Shown here piece after piece: positions 1-11,739 of a stretch of DNA of 64,000 nucleotides (positions are counted from its first letter, which is position 1; the number at the start of each line of letters is the position of its first letter). A model generated the notes under the pieces. It had not been told where the DNA came from. It did not search any database and was given only the letters and a program-made list of their open reading frames with translations. Source of the stretch: Boletus sp. NGJ (lineage: Eukaryota; Basidiomycota; Agaricomycetes; Boletales; Boletaceae). Where the stretch lies: the NCBI GenBank assembly GCA_019096195.1, contig JAGTXK010000091.1, positions 1,095,318-1,159,317 on the forward strand, given 5' to 3'. The translations under genes were made by a program, and so were the position numbers.

Positions 1-177
1 GCTGGTAAAAAAAGGAAATTTACAGCATGGACCTGAGCTGTGCTGAATACGGTCGCCTAAAAGGTGCCATTTTGGCTCGCTAAACCCGGTCCCAGATTGT
101 AGATGCACCCTTCTCTCGTGAGTAATCGCACTATAAATGTCCAACACCAACGGTGTACCCTCTATCCCTCCCTCAGC
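1..177 (+). promoter_or_regulatory. Upstream region of first aspartic protease, with TATA-like box
   Basis: Non-coding lead-in to the protease gene. A TATA-like CTATAAATG lies about 48 bases before the chosen ATG at 178. The second protease copy has CTATATATG at the same distance, and the sequence between box and ATG is closely alike in both. The shared box and leader favour 178 over the earlier in-frame ATG at 103, which lies upstream of the box. Confidence 0.55.
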
Positions 178-1708
178 ATGAGGTCGCTTGTTGCACTCTC
201 CGTCGTCTTTCTCGCGGCGTCTGTCTCTGCATCTTCGATCTTCACCGTTCCACTGACGAAGTTCAGTCGTCCTCGTATGACAGGGAATCTGAAGAGAGCT
301 TTTCGCGCACATCGTCGTGCTCGTGTCAGCTACCTGAAAACCCGTACAACCAGTGGGCAGACTACTGCTCCGGCGACCAACATATTTTTCTCAGGGTACA
401 CAACACGCGTCGGTATCGGTAATCCACCGACATATTATAACCTTGTTGTTGACACTGGCTCCTCTAACACATGGTGTGGGTAGGTATGGATGTTCGATTG
501 TACTCATGCAACATACAAATTTTGTTGCAGAGCTAGCAGTCCATATGTTCGGACGCCAACCAGTATCGACACAGGGGAAGCCGTGAACGTCACTTATTGG
601 ATGGGTAACTTTTCTGGAGAGGAGTGTAAGGATTCTATAACTTTATCTGCATCCGATCACTGGCATTAACAGTAACAGACCTTGACCAGGTGACTCTCGC
701 ACCCAATCTTGTCCTCAATAACCAATCAATCGGCGATGCATTATCTTATCACGATATGCAAGGTTTCGATGGCATCCTCGGTCTTGGACCTGTCGATCTC
801 ACACTGAATTCACTCTCACCTGATAGGAATGAAACTATTCCGACGGTCATGAACAACCTCGTGTCGCAGGGATTTATCAAGAACCAAGTACTTGGTGTTT
901 ACTTTGCGCCTGCAACAAACTCCAGTGATACAAGTGAGTATACAATGCCTGATCTTTGTTTTCCATCCAGCCTGAGTTCTGTAGATGGTGCATTGACTTA
1001 TGGAGGCGCTGATTCAAGCCTGGTACGGATGCGGTTCTTGTTTCGTTCATTGTCAGCTTGGTGCTTAAATGGCTTATGTCCGTCGTGTAGTACCGAGGCG
1101 AGCTGACGTATGTTCCTATGACGGACACATATCCGGCCTCCAGTTTCTGGGGCATCAACGTCACTTTGGCTATGTACGGCACCGACGTCGTCATTCCCGC
1201 TTCCACTACTGGGGTCATCGACACCGGTACCACGCGTATATTTCTTTCTCCACTATTACCTGGTCAGTCATTGGATCTGACACAAACGCCTTGCTCTTCA
1301 GAGCTCCTCCTCGCAGACAACTTCTTCTCCGCATACGTGAATGCAATCCCGGGAGCGACGTTGGATTCGACCACAGGTCTCCTCGAGATTCCCACTTCCT
1401 CCATCCCACTCATGCAACCCCTCAACTTCACGATGGCTGACCGGGTGTTCACCATGGACGTCGCTGCTCAACTATTTCCATCAAACGAGGACATAGCATT
1501 GGGTGGAGTTGCTGGGAAACAATATGGTGTGGTGGGCAGCCTGGGATACATTGGTGTAAAGGGATTTGGATTCGTTCTCGGAGTGACATTCATGGAGAGG
1601 TACTATGCGGTATATAGTGATTTGTCTGTGGAGAAGCATAAACTTATTGTTCAATTTTGGCAGGTATTCGACGCGGACGCCAGCCGCGTTGGATTTGCTC
1701 AGACGTAA
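178..1708 (+). CDS. Secreted pepsin-like aspartic protease (family A1), copy 1
   Basis: Predicted as seven exons: 178-479, 531-625, 679-933, 985-1022, 1091-1235, 1302-1609, 1664-1708. Together they give an open 395-aa product with every junction GT-AG and in frame. The first ~18 residues (MRSLVALSVVFLAASVSA) form a signal peptide, followed by a basic propeptide-like stretch. Both active-site motifs are visible: VVDTGSSNTW with catalytic Asp92, and VIDTGTT with Asp274, the second created by splicing. The C-terminal RVGFAQT matches the usual pepsin end. Family members hydrolyse proteins outside the cell or in vacuoles at acid pH. The oddity is the flap loop, which reads Y-W-M-G (about 123-126) instead of Y-G-S/T-G. 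This may change substrate preference or activity. Exon 4 is only 38 bases. A paralogue with the same seven-exon plan lies at 29.6 kb. Confidence 0.93.
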
Positions 1709-2330
1709 TTCTTGGTCCGTGTCGAACTTATTTAAATCTGAGCTTGCCCATCCACAGGAGTAACACTTTTACAACCTACCAAGGGTAATATCTCACCGTG
1801 CTACCCCTGGAGTCCCATATTTCTTAGATGCTCAGATACTCGAGTAAAGTCACTGGAAACATCAATAAATTCTACCGATTCAGAACGTTTATAAAGACGT
1901 CACGACCTCTTTGTTGAGATCCCTGTCGCTACTCGTTTGCTGGATCGCTATCACGATTTCTTATATTGGTCGCATCTATTCCATGTTGGCTGTGTATTCT
2001 AACCTGCCGGCTCTCCGACACCATACAATTATCGTATCACGGGTGTTGGTAGTTGCGGCCGTCTATGGGTCGTCTTCCCCTCAAGGTTTCCCCATATCAA
2101 CCACAACAGGCCAGATTTGCTGTCTCGCGATGGCGTCGCCCCTTTGAGCCGTTACGTTAAACTCGGCAGCTCAGCCCGTCTCGTCCACATGTCTAGGATG
2201 CTCCTTCTCTAATGCAAGTCCTTATAATCTGATATTGACATTCTTTTGTTGCTTTCGAAGTCACGCCGCAAATCGAACAAATCACTCCTTCATCTCACGA
2301 GCGCTGTCCCCCTTCGACCAGCCTTTCGAT
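1709..2330. repeat. Duplicated 3' flank of protease copy 1
   Basis: No credible gene. The sequence aligns by eye with the downstream flank of protease copy 2 (about 31,166-31,689). Shared anchors include the blocks beginning AAATCTGAGCTTGCCCATCC and ending CCTTCGACCAGCCTTTCGAT. Similarity holds through the whole stretch with small indels, so the protease genes and flanks were copied as one segment. The similarity fades at about 2330. Confidence 0.8.
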
Positions 2331-2336
2331 GAGAGG

Positions 2337-2578
2337 CATCAGTAAATTTACATGCATCTTAATCTGGCTTATTCTAGCTAATTCTGCTTGTCAAATTACA
2401 AAATATATTCATTACCATGATAATGCATTCCAGAACATTAGAGACATCATCAACAACCAAGCTAATCTATTTTTCAACAAACTGAGGGTTAGAATTTGTC
2501 TCTATGTCAGATTTGGAAATGTTGTGCAAGTCAGTAAGCTGAATAAGACAGAATAAGATGCATGTAAATTTACTGATG
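2337..2578. mobile_element. MITE-like inverted-repeat element
   Basis: The left end (2337-2361) and right end (2554-2578) are perfect 25-base inverted repeats. Imperfect pairing continues inward for about 20 bases. The core is AT-rich and carries no transposase. The size, 242 bp, suits a non-autonomous DNA transposon. The flanks read GAGAGG on the left and AGAGAT on the right, which might hold a worn target duplication but is not decisive. It sits just at the end of the duplicated protease segment. Confidence 0.75.
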
Positions 2579-3357
2579 AGAGATATGGATGCCAAGGCCA
2601 ACTAACACGCAGTCGAGCCACTCGCGTTCTTGGGGAATACATATTTGGGTTTCTACGGACTGGCAATCTATGGTAGGCTCCCGATAGTGACACTTAGAAG
2701 CAATATGTCGACGTCTTGTGGGCCATGAAATATCGACGTGACGTGTGTTGTGCGGAGGGTACGCTAGGTGGAAGTTGCGTCCAGCAGGTCAGTTGCAGGC
2801 TTATAGCGCCGATCTTGGACTCTCTCGTCTTCCTTGATCGGAAAACAATGGCATTAAAGTTCATGTGCATCTCTTCAAACTCGCCGGCATACGACCGTCG
2901 TCATCTCCGAGTCCGCTGCTTATGTCCCAGTGTCGGCGCGAGAAAGAAGACGTGCTGCGGCGTTGAGTAGAACACATGAGAACAGAGATCTGGGTCCGAT
3001 TGTGGAACCCACCCAATACTTACTTGTAGTGTACCTGCTTACTCGGGCTAAGGAAACTTGCAAAAAACATGGCGAAAAAGTGTCCCACCCTAAAACCACA
3101 TAGTACGTAGCGGGAATTAAATATATGTCCAACAAAGTGATTAAAGAGCCCCATCGGACAAGGGAATTAAGAAGAGCACAAGGGGAGGCCTGGCATCGCA
3201 GAATGCAGCGCTCACTGATAACATGGCGTCGAAAGCCCACTAGACTTGACTACATCCTCCTCGTCCACTTCCACCTCCAGAGCACCCGACGCCGCCACCG
3301 TATCACCCACTTCAACCAAAACACCTGAAACCCCCACGTTGAAACATCGGCGCGAAC
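2579..3357. other. Intergenic, nothing recognised
   Basis: Short ORFs on both strands lack any recognisable motif, and I see no RNA gene. It separates the repeat element from the 3' end of the minus-strand membrane protein gene. Confidence 0.5.
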
Positions 3358-4761
3358 TCACTTCAACCACGACATACCTCGACTATTTCCTTTCTCCGAC
3401 TCAAACGCACCACGCGCACTGAAATTCGCGCCATCCGTTGGTATAGTGCTCCCTGTGCTCCCAAACGTCAGCGTCGGAGGTGACGTCGCAACGCGCCACG
3501 TCCCAAGTCCGGGAAAGGAGAACCCGTGGGGATGGCGCTTCTCCATGGCGTTGTTGTCTATTGGAGACGCGTTTACCCGCAAGTCGGTCTCCGCTTCGCG
3601 ACGACTGACGTTGCCCGACCATACGGTGGCGAAGACGACACCGAACACGGCAAGCATGGTGTTTACGAGTACGATCTCGTTCACGATTAGTATGTTGACG
3701 TCGCGATAGACGACAACGAGCTGTGCGATGGAGAATAGAGATGGGATGATGAAGTTTGAGAGCGCGATGCGAGAGAGGGTCCGCATGCGCTGAGCAAACG
3801 TCACTAAAGGATCGAATGACCGTCAATTCAGCAGACGATGGATCGCTGGAGAAGCAACAATCTGTTTACCTTTGTTCGGATGAATGTTGCTCGTGACCCC
3901 CTGTTCATTTCCCCGGTCCCGGATGGTCCAAAGGAATGCAAGCGATGCATATCTACTCATCAGGGGAAAAAAGGAAGACGTTTCAGAGCATTGATCCCCC
4001 GACTGGGCTTTCGGAGAGAAAGGGTCAACAAGCACTTACGCGTTGTCTACCACCTGAGCGGACCATTCGATCTTCAGGTAAGGCGTCGCCGCCCACACAA
4101 TGGCGATGTTTTCAGGACCGAGAGGTCCACGCGCAGCATCCACCAGGACTTTGATGAAGATGATCATGTTGACGACGCGAGCAATCTTAAGGAGGATCGG
4201 AAGGGACGTCAGGATAGCAAAACGTGCCAGACCGAGGTGAGTGAGTGGATGGACGGAGATGAGGCGAACAAGCAAGATGAGGTCGACAAGTATAGACTGA
4301 AAGGCGCCAATGATTCCAATGGCGATGTTCACCTATGTAAGAAATTCATGAGGGGAAGTGTGCATCAAAGGGTCCGCCGGTTGAAAGTGCAGCGCACCGA
4401 AGGGGGCCATGGATCTTGAAGGGACAATATAGAATGAATCTGCAGACGTTTATTAGTGATTGCGTGCGATCAGCTGCCTATCCTGAGGTGCTCGACTCAC
4501 TGCAAATGCGTCAATCATTACACCCGCAGTGAAAGCGAGGATAATGGCCACTACATTCAGGATAAAGATAGGCCGTCGGCGACTATGGGGAGTGGAAAAG
4601 TAGAACAATGCAATCAGGAGAGGCAAGAGAAGCGTCAAGAATGTATGTCCAATCATGATGGAGTTTAGCGAGGGTTGTATGATGGCATTGGGGTCCGGTG
4701 CCGGTGGGGCCGCTGAAGGAGGTACGGACCCAGGATTTGTGGCATTGGCATGGGTAGACAT
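3358..4761 (-). CDS. Seven-transmembrane protein, GPCR-like, fungal
   Basis: Five exons on the minus strand are predicted: 4761-4501, 4439-4398, 4332-4040, 3952-3870, 3803-3358. They give 374 aa with all junctions GT-AG. Seven hydrophobic helices can be read: near LTLLLPLLIALFYF, FILNVVAIILAFTAGVMI, IAIGIIGAFQSILVDLILLV, AILTSLPILLKIARVV, a shorter one near YASLAFLW, IALSNFIIPSLFSIAQLVVV and IVLVNTMLAVFGVVFATVW. A Pro/Ala-rich N-terminus of ~35 residues and a polar C-tail of ~85 residues flank them. The layout resembles the orphan 7TM proteins common in Agaricomycetes. It lacks features that would make it a sure STE3 pheromone receptor, so ligand and pathway are unknown. Exon 2 is only 42 bases, and the exon 4 acceptor was chosen to keep frame, so those borders are less certain. 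Confidence 0.75.
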
Positions 4762-6137
4762 GGCTGAGGTGTTGAATTCGGTGAACGACCTCGATAACTA
4801 GGAGTACCTAAAAACAGTGGCTTCGGGTATGGGAAAGATCAGCTGCGAGAAAATGCTACAAAGTACAGTTTAAGTTGACCTGTTGATCAAATCTGCGACA
4901 CGAGTGTCGTGGTAGCTAGCCTTCAAAGTCGAGCTGGGACGGAGGAACACGGAAACTCAATGGTCCCACCTACGGGGGGGAAGTGCCATGTCAATAGAGG
5001 CAGGGCTTTTATGACCCAGTTTTACACCGCCTAGATCTCTGATCAATCAAGGCCTACCAAGCGATTATCCGAGTGGGAATAGGGAACTAAGAAGTCGACT
5101 AGAACTCACATGCACATACATAATGAGCAGAGATAACATCGTTGTGGCCGCAACTTGAACTCAGGGCAAAGGCCCTCCACCGATTGCACTGACGCACAGA
5201 GCAATCCCCGCACATTTCCCGTTGGACGCTAATTCTTTTTCGGACTTAGATGGTTCAACGAGCCAAGGACCTGAGTACGGAACCCTGTGTCCGAGGTAAC
5301 CACGGCTCAACCCAGGTTTGCATCTGTGGGAAGGCTAAATATAAGTACATAGTACTCTCAGAGCGTAGAATATGCACCCACCCACGTGAGAGACTGTCGA
5401 AAGTACGTGTTGTTCGCCTTGGTCATCGTAACGTCGGCCTTGAAGTACCTTTCTGACACTGTCTTGGATCAGCGCTAGGAGCTAGGGACCCGTCGATGGA
5501 ACTTCTGATGCATCGAAACAGAGGCACTGACATAGCCCGCGATCTCCTCTCCACCTCCGCGTGTGGTGTTGTTCGATGTTACTCCACTAGTGGCACAAAC
5601 TGAAAGAAGGGATAGCATGATTGGCTGCACCAAGCTTCGAGCTCGACACGCGATCCTCAGGATGTGCAACAAGTACTGCTTTTTGTGTACCGCCAACCCT
5701 TCGTAGTCGGTGCGACCTATCGACGTTGTCAATTCCCAGCAAGGTACACAATATACTAGGCGTGTCCTTTTTTAATTTACGGGGCGCCGAGAGATTTGAA
5801 ATCCGATCCTTGGGCGGAACAGACATGTCAATGTTTTCTATTTTGCTAGTGATGGAGATTCCGAGGAAAACCAGATGATCAGGAAGTGATTCCCAACAAT
5901 GACTTGCACCACATGGTCGTCCGTATTGCTACCCAACCACCCTACGAGGTAGGCGAGACCACAACCCCCAGCCTCTGGACTAGGATAACCGAATGGTCTC
6001 GGATATTGACCTACCCCACCTTGCTCCACCTTTCCCGAGTTTTGGTGCAGTTATCATCAATGCAAGTCCAGGAACTGTGCTACAAACCTACCAATCTGCC
6101 CGGGGCGGGATGGCTACTCCAGCGCCAGGGTAAGGAC
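4762..6137. other. Intergenic, with weak ORFs of unclear meaning
   Basis: It lies upstream of the 7TM gene and downstream of the J-protein gene. Short ORFs occur on both strands around 5600-6100 without known motifs or convincing splicing. A strong promoter element is not visible. Confidence 0.4.
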
Positions 6138-7181
6138 TCATATCCGCTCGTCTTTCGATACGTTTTCCGTCCCTGTCTCTGCAGGTGGGGGCTCACCCTG
6201 CCACAACTTCGATGTGTCATGCATCTCGGGAGTCGTGCTCCCATTCACCATCTCCCTTGCTTCAGCGTCACGCATCGCCCTGACACGCTCTCGTATATTT
6301 CTCCGCCGCTCCATACCATCGACCTGTGCATCTGCACGCGCCTGAACGAGGTTAGCGGCGGCGGATCTGGAATGCCGTTCTACGTTGTCCAAGTGGGTGC
6401 TGACCGAACCCATCGCTACGATCACCTGACGAAAAGTCAAATGAGAGGTGGAGTCCAATGGTTCGATGCGTCCATGAGCAGCTTGAATATGTCAAGGGAG
6501 GAAAAGCTTACTGCAGCGATCGCAAGCGCCATGAACGTATACCGAAGTTGGTCATCATCGATGTTCTCATGTCGTACGCTATCATCGGCCGTGGTCGTCG
6601 ATGACGATGCAGATCCTGACCGGCGAGAACGGCGCCGAAGCTCTGCGCGCATAGCTTCGTCGCGGGATTCATAGTAATCCCACGTACCCACACCCCCGTG
6701 GGAGCTCGTACTGCGTCGACCGCGGAGGACACTGTACGCATGTGTGATGGCGCGAAATCGGGCATTTCGCACCGAGGGCGAAACGTCGTGCTGACCACGA
6801 ATCGCATCTGGGTGGTACACCTTGACAAGCTCGTAATCTTGTAGTTGAATTTATCCCGACACGGTGGTCGATGGTGCAAAAATCCAAAAAGGGTGGGAGA
6901 ATTAAATAACGGATGCAACCAACGACGTGGGGGCACATAGAACGTGCAAGGAGGGGAAATGGATGCTCACATCGTGACTTTATCTCACCCTGCGACGCAC
7001 CGCGTGGGAGGTGGAAGATCTCGTGTGGTGTTGGGTTCGTGCGGGGGGGGAACGGGAAGGGATGTTTTGAGGATGCGCTAGCCTGGCGGGTGAAGACAAG
7101 TTGAACAGAGAGGAATATTGGCAGATGCTGCCGGTGAAGTAGCACACTCCTCGCGACACTCGACGCAGCGCAAATATACAT
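6138..7181 (-). CDS. Mitochondrial-type J-domain (DnaJ-like) membrane protein
   Basis: Three exons (7181-6971, 6837-6512, 6425-6138) give 274 aa. The basic, Ser/Ala/Arg-rich first ~45 residues look like a mitochondrial presequence. The J-domain runs from about residue 50 (NPTPHEIFHLPRGASQGEIK) through helix II. It carries the HPD signature at 79-81, created next to the first splice site, and ends near the YSVLRG segment. A single hydrophobic helix (about 168-187) follows and is completed only after splicing of intron 2. The tail is polar and charged. Such proteins stimulate the ATPase of an Hsp70 partner; the presequence and single anchor suggest a mitochondrial membrane site. It is not one of the zinc-finger type I DnaJ proteins, because no CxxCxGxG repeats are present. 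Confidence 0.85.
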
Positions 7182-7470
7182 CGTGCATCATGGCAAATGT
7201 CGGAATGGTCTTGCGTATAACTATATAATTTGTGTATCACGTGACTGCAACGATTGACGGCCGCCGGGCGAGCTGTGCTCGTTCTGGCACTACTCTTGTG
7301 CCGCTTGATTGATACAACAGTCTATACTAGATCTATACAGCCTTTACTAACCATCCAGATGTAGAAGAACAATCTGATCTACATTCCCCTTCATAGACAA
7401 TGATGGCCTTTATCCTATGCAGATGACTTCGCAGTTGACGTTTTCAAGGTGAGGGAGCACGTGTTGTGTG
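7182..7470. other. Promoter side of the J-protein gene
   Basis: Non-coding sequence upstream of the minus-strand J-protein. No other feature is recognised. Confidence 0.4.
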
Positions 7471-7607
7471 TCAGCTCCGCCCTCCCGCCCCTCTCCCATG
7501 TACCAGACTGCTCCGCAGCGACCGGCGGTTCCTCGTACACAACTGAAACAGCTTTTTAGGGCGAAACAACATCCACGACCTATCTAATAACCCACATAGT
7601 GCAGGAG

Positions 7608-8408
7608 TTACACTCGTGGCCGCAGTTGGGGGGATGACATACACTGCGAACGAAGCATAATGGAGGGAAAAAAACACGAAACAAAGCAATCAAAGGCATC
7701 CCCATATGGCGGCTCGTCCGTGATGTGAACCGGTGTGACGCTCTCTATCTGGAGAGAACCCAAGTGCGATATTCTGGACGCTGACGCTGATTTTAGACTT
7801 GAACCACAACATCGCGTCAAAATTGACACAAATGGTCCATCCAGCTCAACAATCATCGAGCCTGGAAAAGTAGGGACGAAGTGGCAAAACTCCGAGATCG
7901 ATGCTCCGTCAAGCTTGGAGTGTCTCTAAGCCAGCGTGGTGAGGTTGAGCAGTGACTCACACTTGGGTGATCCTTGAAATCACCTGAGCGGTATCTCCTC
8001 CACGAGGTTACGCAGGGCAGGAGCGATGGCTCCATCGAAGAACTGCGATATATATTTGCTCCTTGCAAAGAGACGTTCCTCGAGGCAGAAAGAAGTTTGT
8101 TGATTGTCACATGCTTCCGGCCATGTGAGTGCATGGTTAGAATGGCCAATGTCCTCAAGTCCTAGGTTGATGTAGAAGTGGTCAGGGAGAGACGCTAAAG
8201 AAAATAGATCAACGCTGTGCCAAGGAGGATGCGTGAAATCTGTATGAACCTTGGTGTCTCTGGTAGGTGCGTCTTCATGGTGCGTTCCCGGAATGCATTG
8301 CATTTGGTAGACGAGGTATCGTCGTTCAAGGGGGGCACGTTTCCGATGCAAAACCTGTCTGAGCTGTTGCCGTGCTAGTAAAATGTTTGAGGATTGCTCA
8401 AGTCCCAC
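7608..8408 (-). CDS. Possible hypothetical protein, unresolved
   Basis: Two minus-strand open stretches (8408-7980 and about 7912-7608) have protein-like composition and could be joined by an intron near 7913-7979. I could not find donor and acceptor sites that keep both frames. The first ends with a segment like FFDGAIAPALRNLVEEI and the second holds SMIVELDGPFVSIL. I recognise no domain. It may be a decayed gene at the edge of the repeat island, or chance ORFs. Confidence 0.3.
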
Positions 8409-9589
8409 ATCACCGGTTTATGCTTACCTTGTTATGACATGATAGATATTCTAATTAAATCCACAGTTGATATGAGAATGTAAGTATTTTCCTATGCACT
8501 TGCATAGTCATACAAATATTTCATGAAAAGATAATGTATGGTCAAGGTTTCTGATTATTCTTAATCTTTCCAATCAATCTACTGTTATTTCATGAAGGTA
8601 TAAATATAATCTAATTGACTTGGAGAATTGTATTGAAATGCTATATGGATGTCACATCTGGTAAATATTATTAGAAATGCCATTGCCATTGCAATGTCTT
8701 ATTATTGTAACAAATAAATAACAACAGTTTATAATACCAGTAGCATTAATATTATATCTGATAATGTCTTGTCTGACTGTATTCATAATTATATTCAATG
8801 ATATTCTGCCTTTACTTATTATACTACCTTTATCATGTATATCTTTCAAACACTCTAAGGTAGTTGAAGGTGTGGGAAAAGATTTGTAAGTACTGTACAG
8901 TACATATTATATAAACTCACTTACTTTTTTTTTTTCAACATTCTTCACTTTTGTCTCTTGAGTCCATCTCAGAGCAAGAGTCACTCTAGTTTCTAGTGTT
9001 CACTTACAATCAGGTATGTTTGCACTTGTATGAGGTCACTTGTAAGTCTTTTTTTTTTTGCTTTTTTTCAGTTTTGAGTAGTTACAATAGTAGTATACGA
9101 TGGTAGTTTACTTATAAAGAGTCATACTGTAAATAAGATCAATAAATTATTATGATTACTTTTATATTATGATTGATGAATGGAATTAAACATTGCATTT
9201 GCAAACTTGAGGATAATTTTTGAGGCATACTATCACTTCCAGAGGATTGTATTGGATTGTATTGCAATATTATATCACTATCAGATGGTATAGCATGGAT
9301 AAAGACAAGAACATAGTAGGGAGATTATATAATTAAATAATCAACTCAAATGATGTTAATGAATTATAATTTACACTATGAACTAACTTTAAAGACAATT
9401 TAGTATAATTTTTATAGCCATTATCAATGTCATTTGACCTATTTATTCATATATATATAATTACCTTTCAACTAATAATAATTATTGAGATTATGACAAA
9501 TGTGGTGTTTATAATGTCATTATATAATATTACCTAAACTTTTCAAATTCACTAATGCAGTCGTGTCAGCCAGCAGGTGTCTTAATCCA
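8409..9589. other. AT-rich, CG-poor edge of the transposon island
   Basis: About 1.2 kb of strongly AT-rich sequence with poly-T runs near 8927 and 9050 and no coding signal. Composition changes sharply from the flanking gene-bearing DNA at about 8410. I see no terminal repeats that would define a single element. Confidence 0.6.
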
Positions 9590-10990
9590 GTCAGAAGTTG
9601 ATGCGACTGATAGGTGCTGGCCAAATTGTATACACCAACCTAGCCAAGCACCATGGAAGTGCTCCACATGGTATTATGGCCTGAGGCCTGGGTGGTGGCC
9701 AAAATATAATGGACATTCCATGGCCTTCCAGACACCCCTGGACCTGCAAGTATACTGACTGAAGAAAGATCATTCACAACTTGAACATCTGCATTGATGT
9801 ACATGTTGGCTGAAAAACTATAGGTTTCATCCTTGTGCATTTAATCCTCATATTCATCTCTTTCTGCAGGCACTTTCTCTTTTACATATGAAGATGTAGT
9901 TATCTACCCACTTGTCTAGTGGGCCAATATCAACTGATCTTATGATCTCAGCACCCATGTCTGTGACAGTGCCATACATCCCTGCTGATGGGGTGGCCCC
10001 AAATGCCAAGCACAAATTGATGTAGAATCAGTCATCTCCAGCTCATACTACTGCTGCAGGCCACTGGGATGGATGGAGAGGTATGGTGCAGTAAGCCTAT
10101 GCCACATCCTGTATTACCACTTCAGAGTCTGGGGGAAGGCAGGGAAGATCAACTATGGAGAACTTACCCCATGAGGTGGGGAAATTGTTTGGATCAACAA
10201 ACAAATTAATGGATGGGTTGGAAAAAGGGGAGACAGGTGAGATGGGGTATGAGAAATTTTGTACTAGTCTGTATTTACTAGGGCAACCAGGCTTGGGAAT
10301 GATGGAAATGGGAGATGTTTCGGAAGGGTCTGATTGGGGAAATGAGAAGTTGTGCCATGAATGGTCCAATGTATCATGACTTAGTAGTTTCTTTATCTAG
10401 AATTTTTTTGAGCTCCTTATCATAATCATCGACAGAAGATTTATTAAGGGGGGTTTGTACTGTACATGTGAAATGAGTGGAAATTTAATGATGAAACCTT
10501 TATGGAAGTCTTGGAAACATGTGCAAAACAAGAAAGGAGATTGGCTGAGTAGAGCATAGCTTTCCAGGCATCAGCCTTGTATGGGGTTGTTGGGGAGCAG
10601 GTTCTGAGCACAATGACATCTATGGGCACCATGTGAGGTGGAGCCACATCCTGAGCAGTTGTGTAGGAGGTGGTGTTGTTGGGCACAACTGTTGGAGTGT
10701 TGCCATGCCCTGTATAATTGATGATTGTCTTTTTTGATAAAAATGCCTGGGCCTTTGTGGTAGGTGTGGGTGTCGTGTTTGTTATCCCAGATCCGAGCTA
10801 CTGTGCAGGCATTGATGTTATGCCTATGTCTGCTGAGGCATATGGCACAGATGGAGAGGATGAAGATGATGAATTCTTTTGTTGCAGTGCGAAAGGATCA
10901 CTGTTTCTTGAATGTGTAGTACTGGGATGGACCTGAGGGGGAAATGGGTCATTTGGGTGTGCCATTGGTTCTGTTGTATCCAGAGCTTTG
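9590..10990 (-). pseudogene. DIRS-like retroelement reverse transcriptase remnant
   Basis: Read on the minus strand, 10690-9590 gives a broken reverse-transcriptase-like product. Readable blocks in order include IPKPGCPSKYRLVQNFSYP, the segment around INLFVDPNNFPTSWGKF, then a block with AYCTIPLHPSQWP, and FYINLCLAFGATPSAGMYGT followed by IGPLDKWVDNYIF. These resemble the palm of DIRS-type (tyrosine-recombinase) retroelements of Agaricomycetes; the family is assigned from memory, not by search. Stops interrupt the frame, several explainable as C-to-T changes (for example TGA for CGA). The 10824-11093 minus stretch upstream is Ser/Glu-rich and uncharacterised, and partly overlaps the neighbouring LTR-like repeat. 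No recombinase domain was identified. Confidence 0.65.
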
Positions 10991-10991
10991 T

Positions 10992-11739
10992 TGTTACAGT
11001 TGTGGAAGGGAGTACACCTTTTTCTCTGCCTTCACCTCCCTCTAGGCTTTGGGATGACCTTCTCTTTGATTCCTTTGACTCAGGATTCCCCATGAATGCC
11101 TACACAAGCATCGCCTTACCCCACCCACTTTTAGGCGATGCAACACCGCTTCTATAGCTGTGGTATAGCCCTCTATTTCACCTTCTCTATTTCATCTTCA
11201 GGTCTGATCTTAGACATTGCCTCCTTGGCTGTGTTCTCTTGCACACAGCCCAGTATTTCCAACTCTCCATTTGTCTGATGTTCCAAACTCTTCTTGTGGT
11301 AATACTAGATCTTTGATCTCATATTACCTTGTATGATAGGAAGCCTGCCCTAAACAGGACAGGTCTATTTATATGGGCACTGGCCCTTCATGTATTTCCC
11401 TAACCTTGATCTACACAATTCGACCTGAGTGTATATCATCTCTGCCTCCCCATCAGCTTCTGTTCCTAGAAGCTAAAGCTGGAAGCCCTGCTTCTTATTG
11501 CACTAGTGATTCTTATAATCTCTAGCTTCTTTGTTTGCTTTGCAATCCATTAGGGTCAAGGTGAAGCCATACTCCTTGGTATTAGCCCAAGGTTATAAGA
11601 GGTGTCTGCTCTACAGAAGTAGAGCAGATAGTAGAAACCTTGCAGAGCATACGTCACAGACGGTTGCTGCTCTAAGATACATTGGGAGCTGGGGACATCT
11701 TTGTCACTTGCATATCAGTGTTAGGTGGTGATCCTAACA
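10992..11739 (+). repeat. Diverged LTR-like repeat, copy C
   Basis: It begins TGTTACAGTTGTGGAAGGGA and ends near CCTAACA. It aligns by eye with the reverse complement of the solo LTR at 24,172-25,097, including the GAGGGAGGTGAAGG-like stretch, the GACATTGCCTCCT stretch and a TATTTATA box near 11,370. The right part is heavily diverged and no matching flanking duplication is visible, so the right border is approximate. Confidence 0.55.

Noticed and set aside
103-177. Protease copy 1 starting at the earlier ATG (103)
   Set aside because: It lies upstream of the TATA-like box and would put a hydrophilic stretch before the signal peptide. The paralogue has the same signal start.
3358-4761. STE3-type pheromone receptor for the 7TM gene
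   Set aside because: No receptor-specific motif was recognised and no pheromone precursor-like CaaX ORF was seen nearby.
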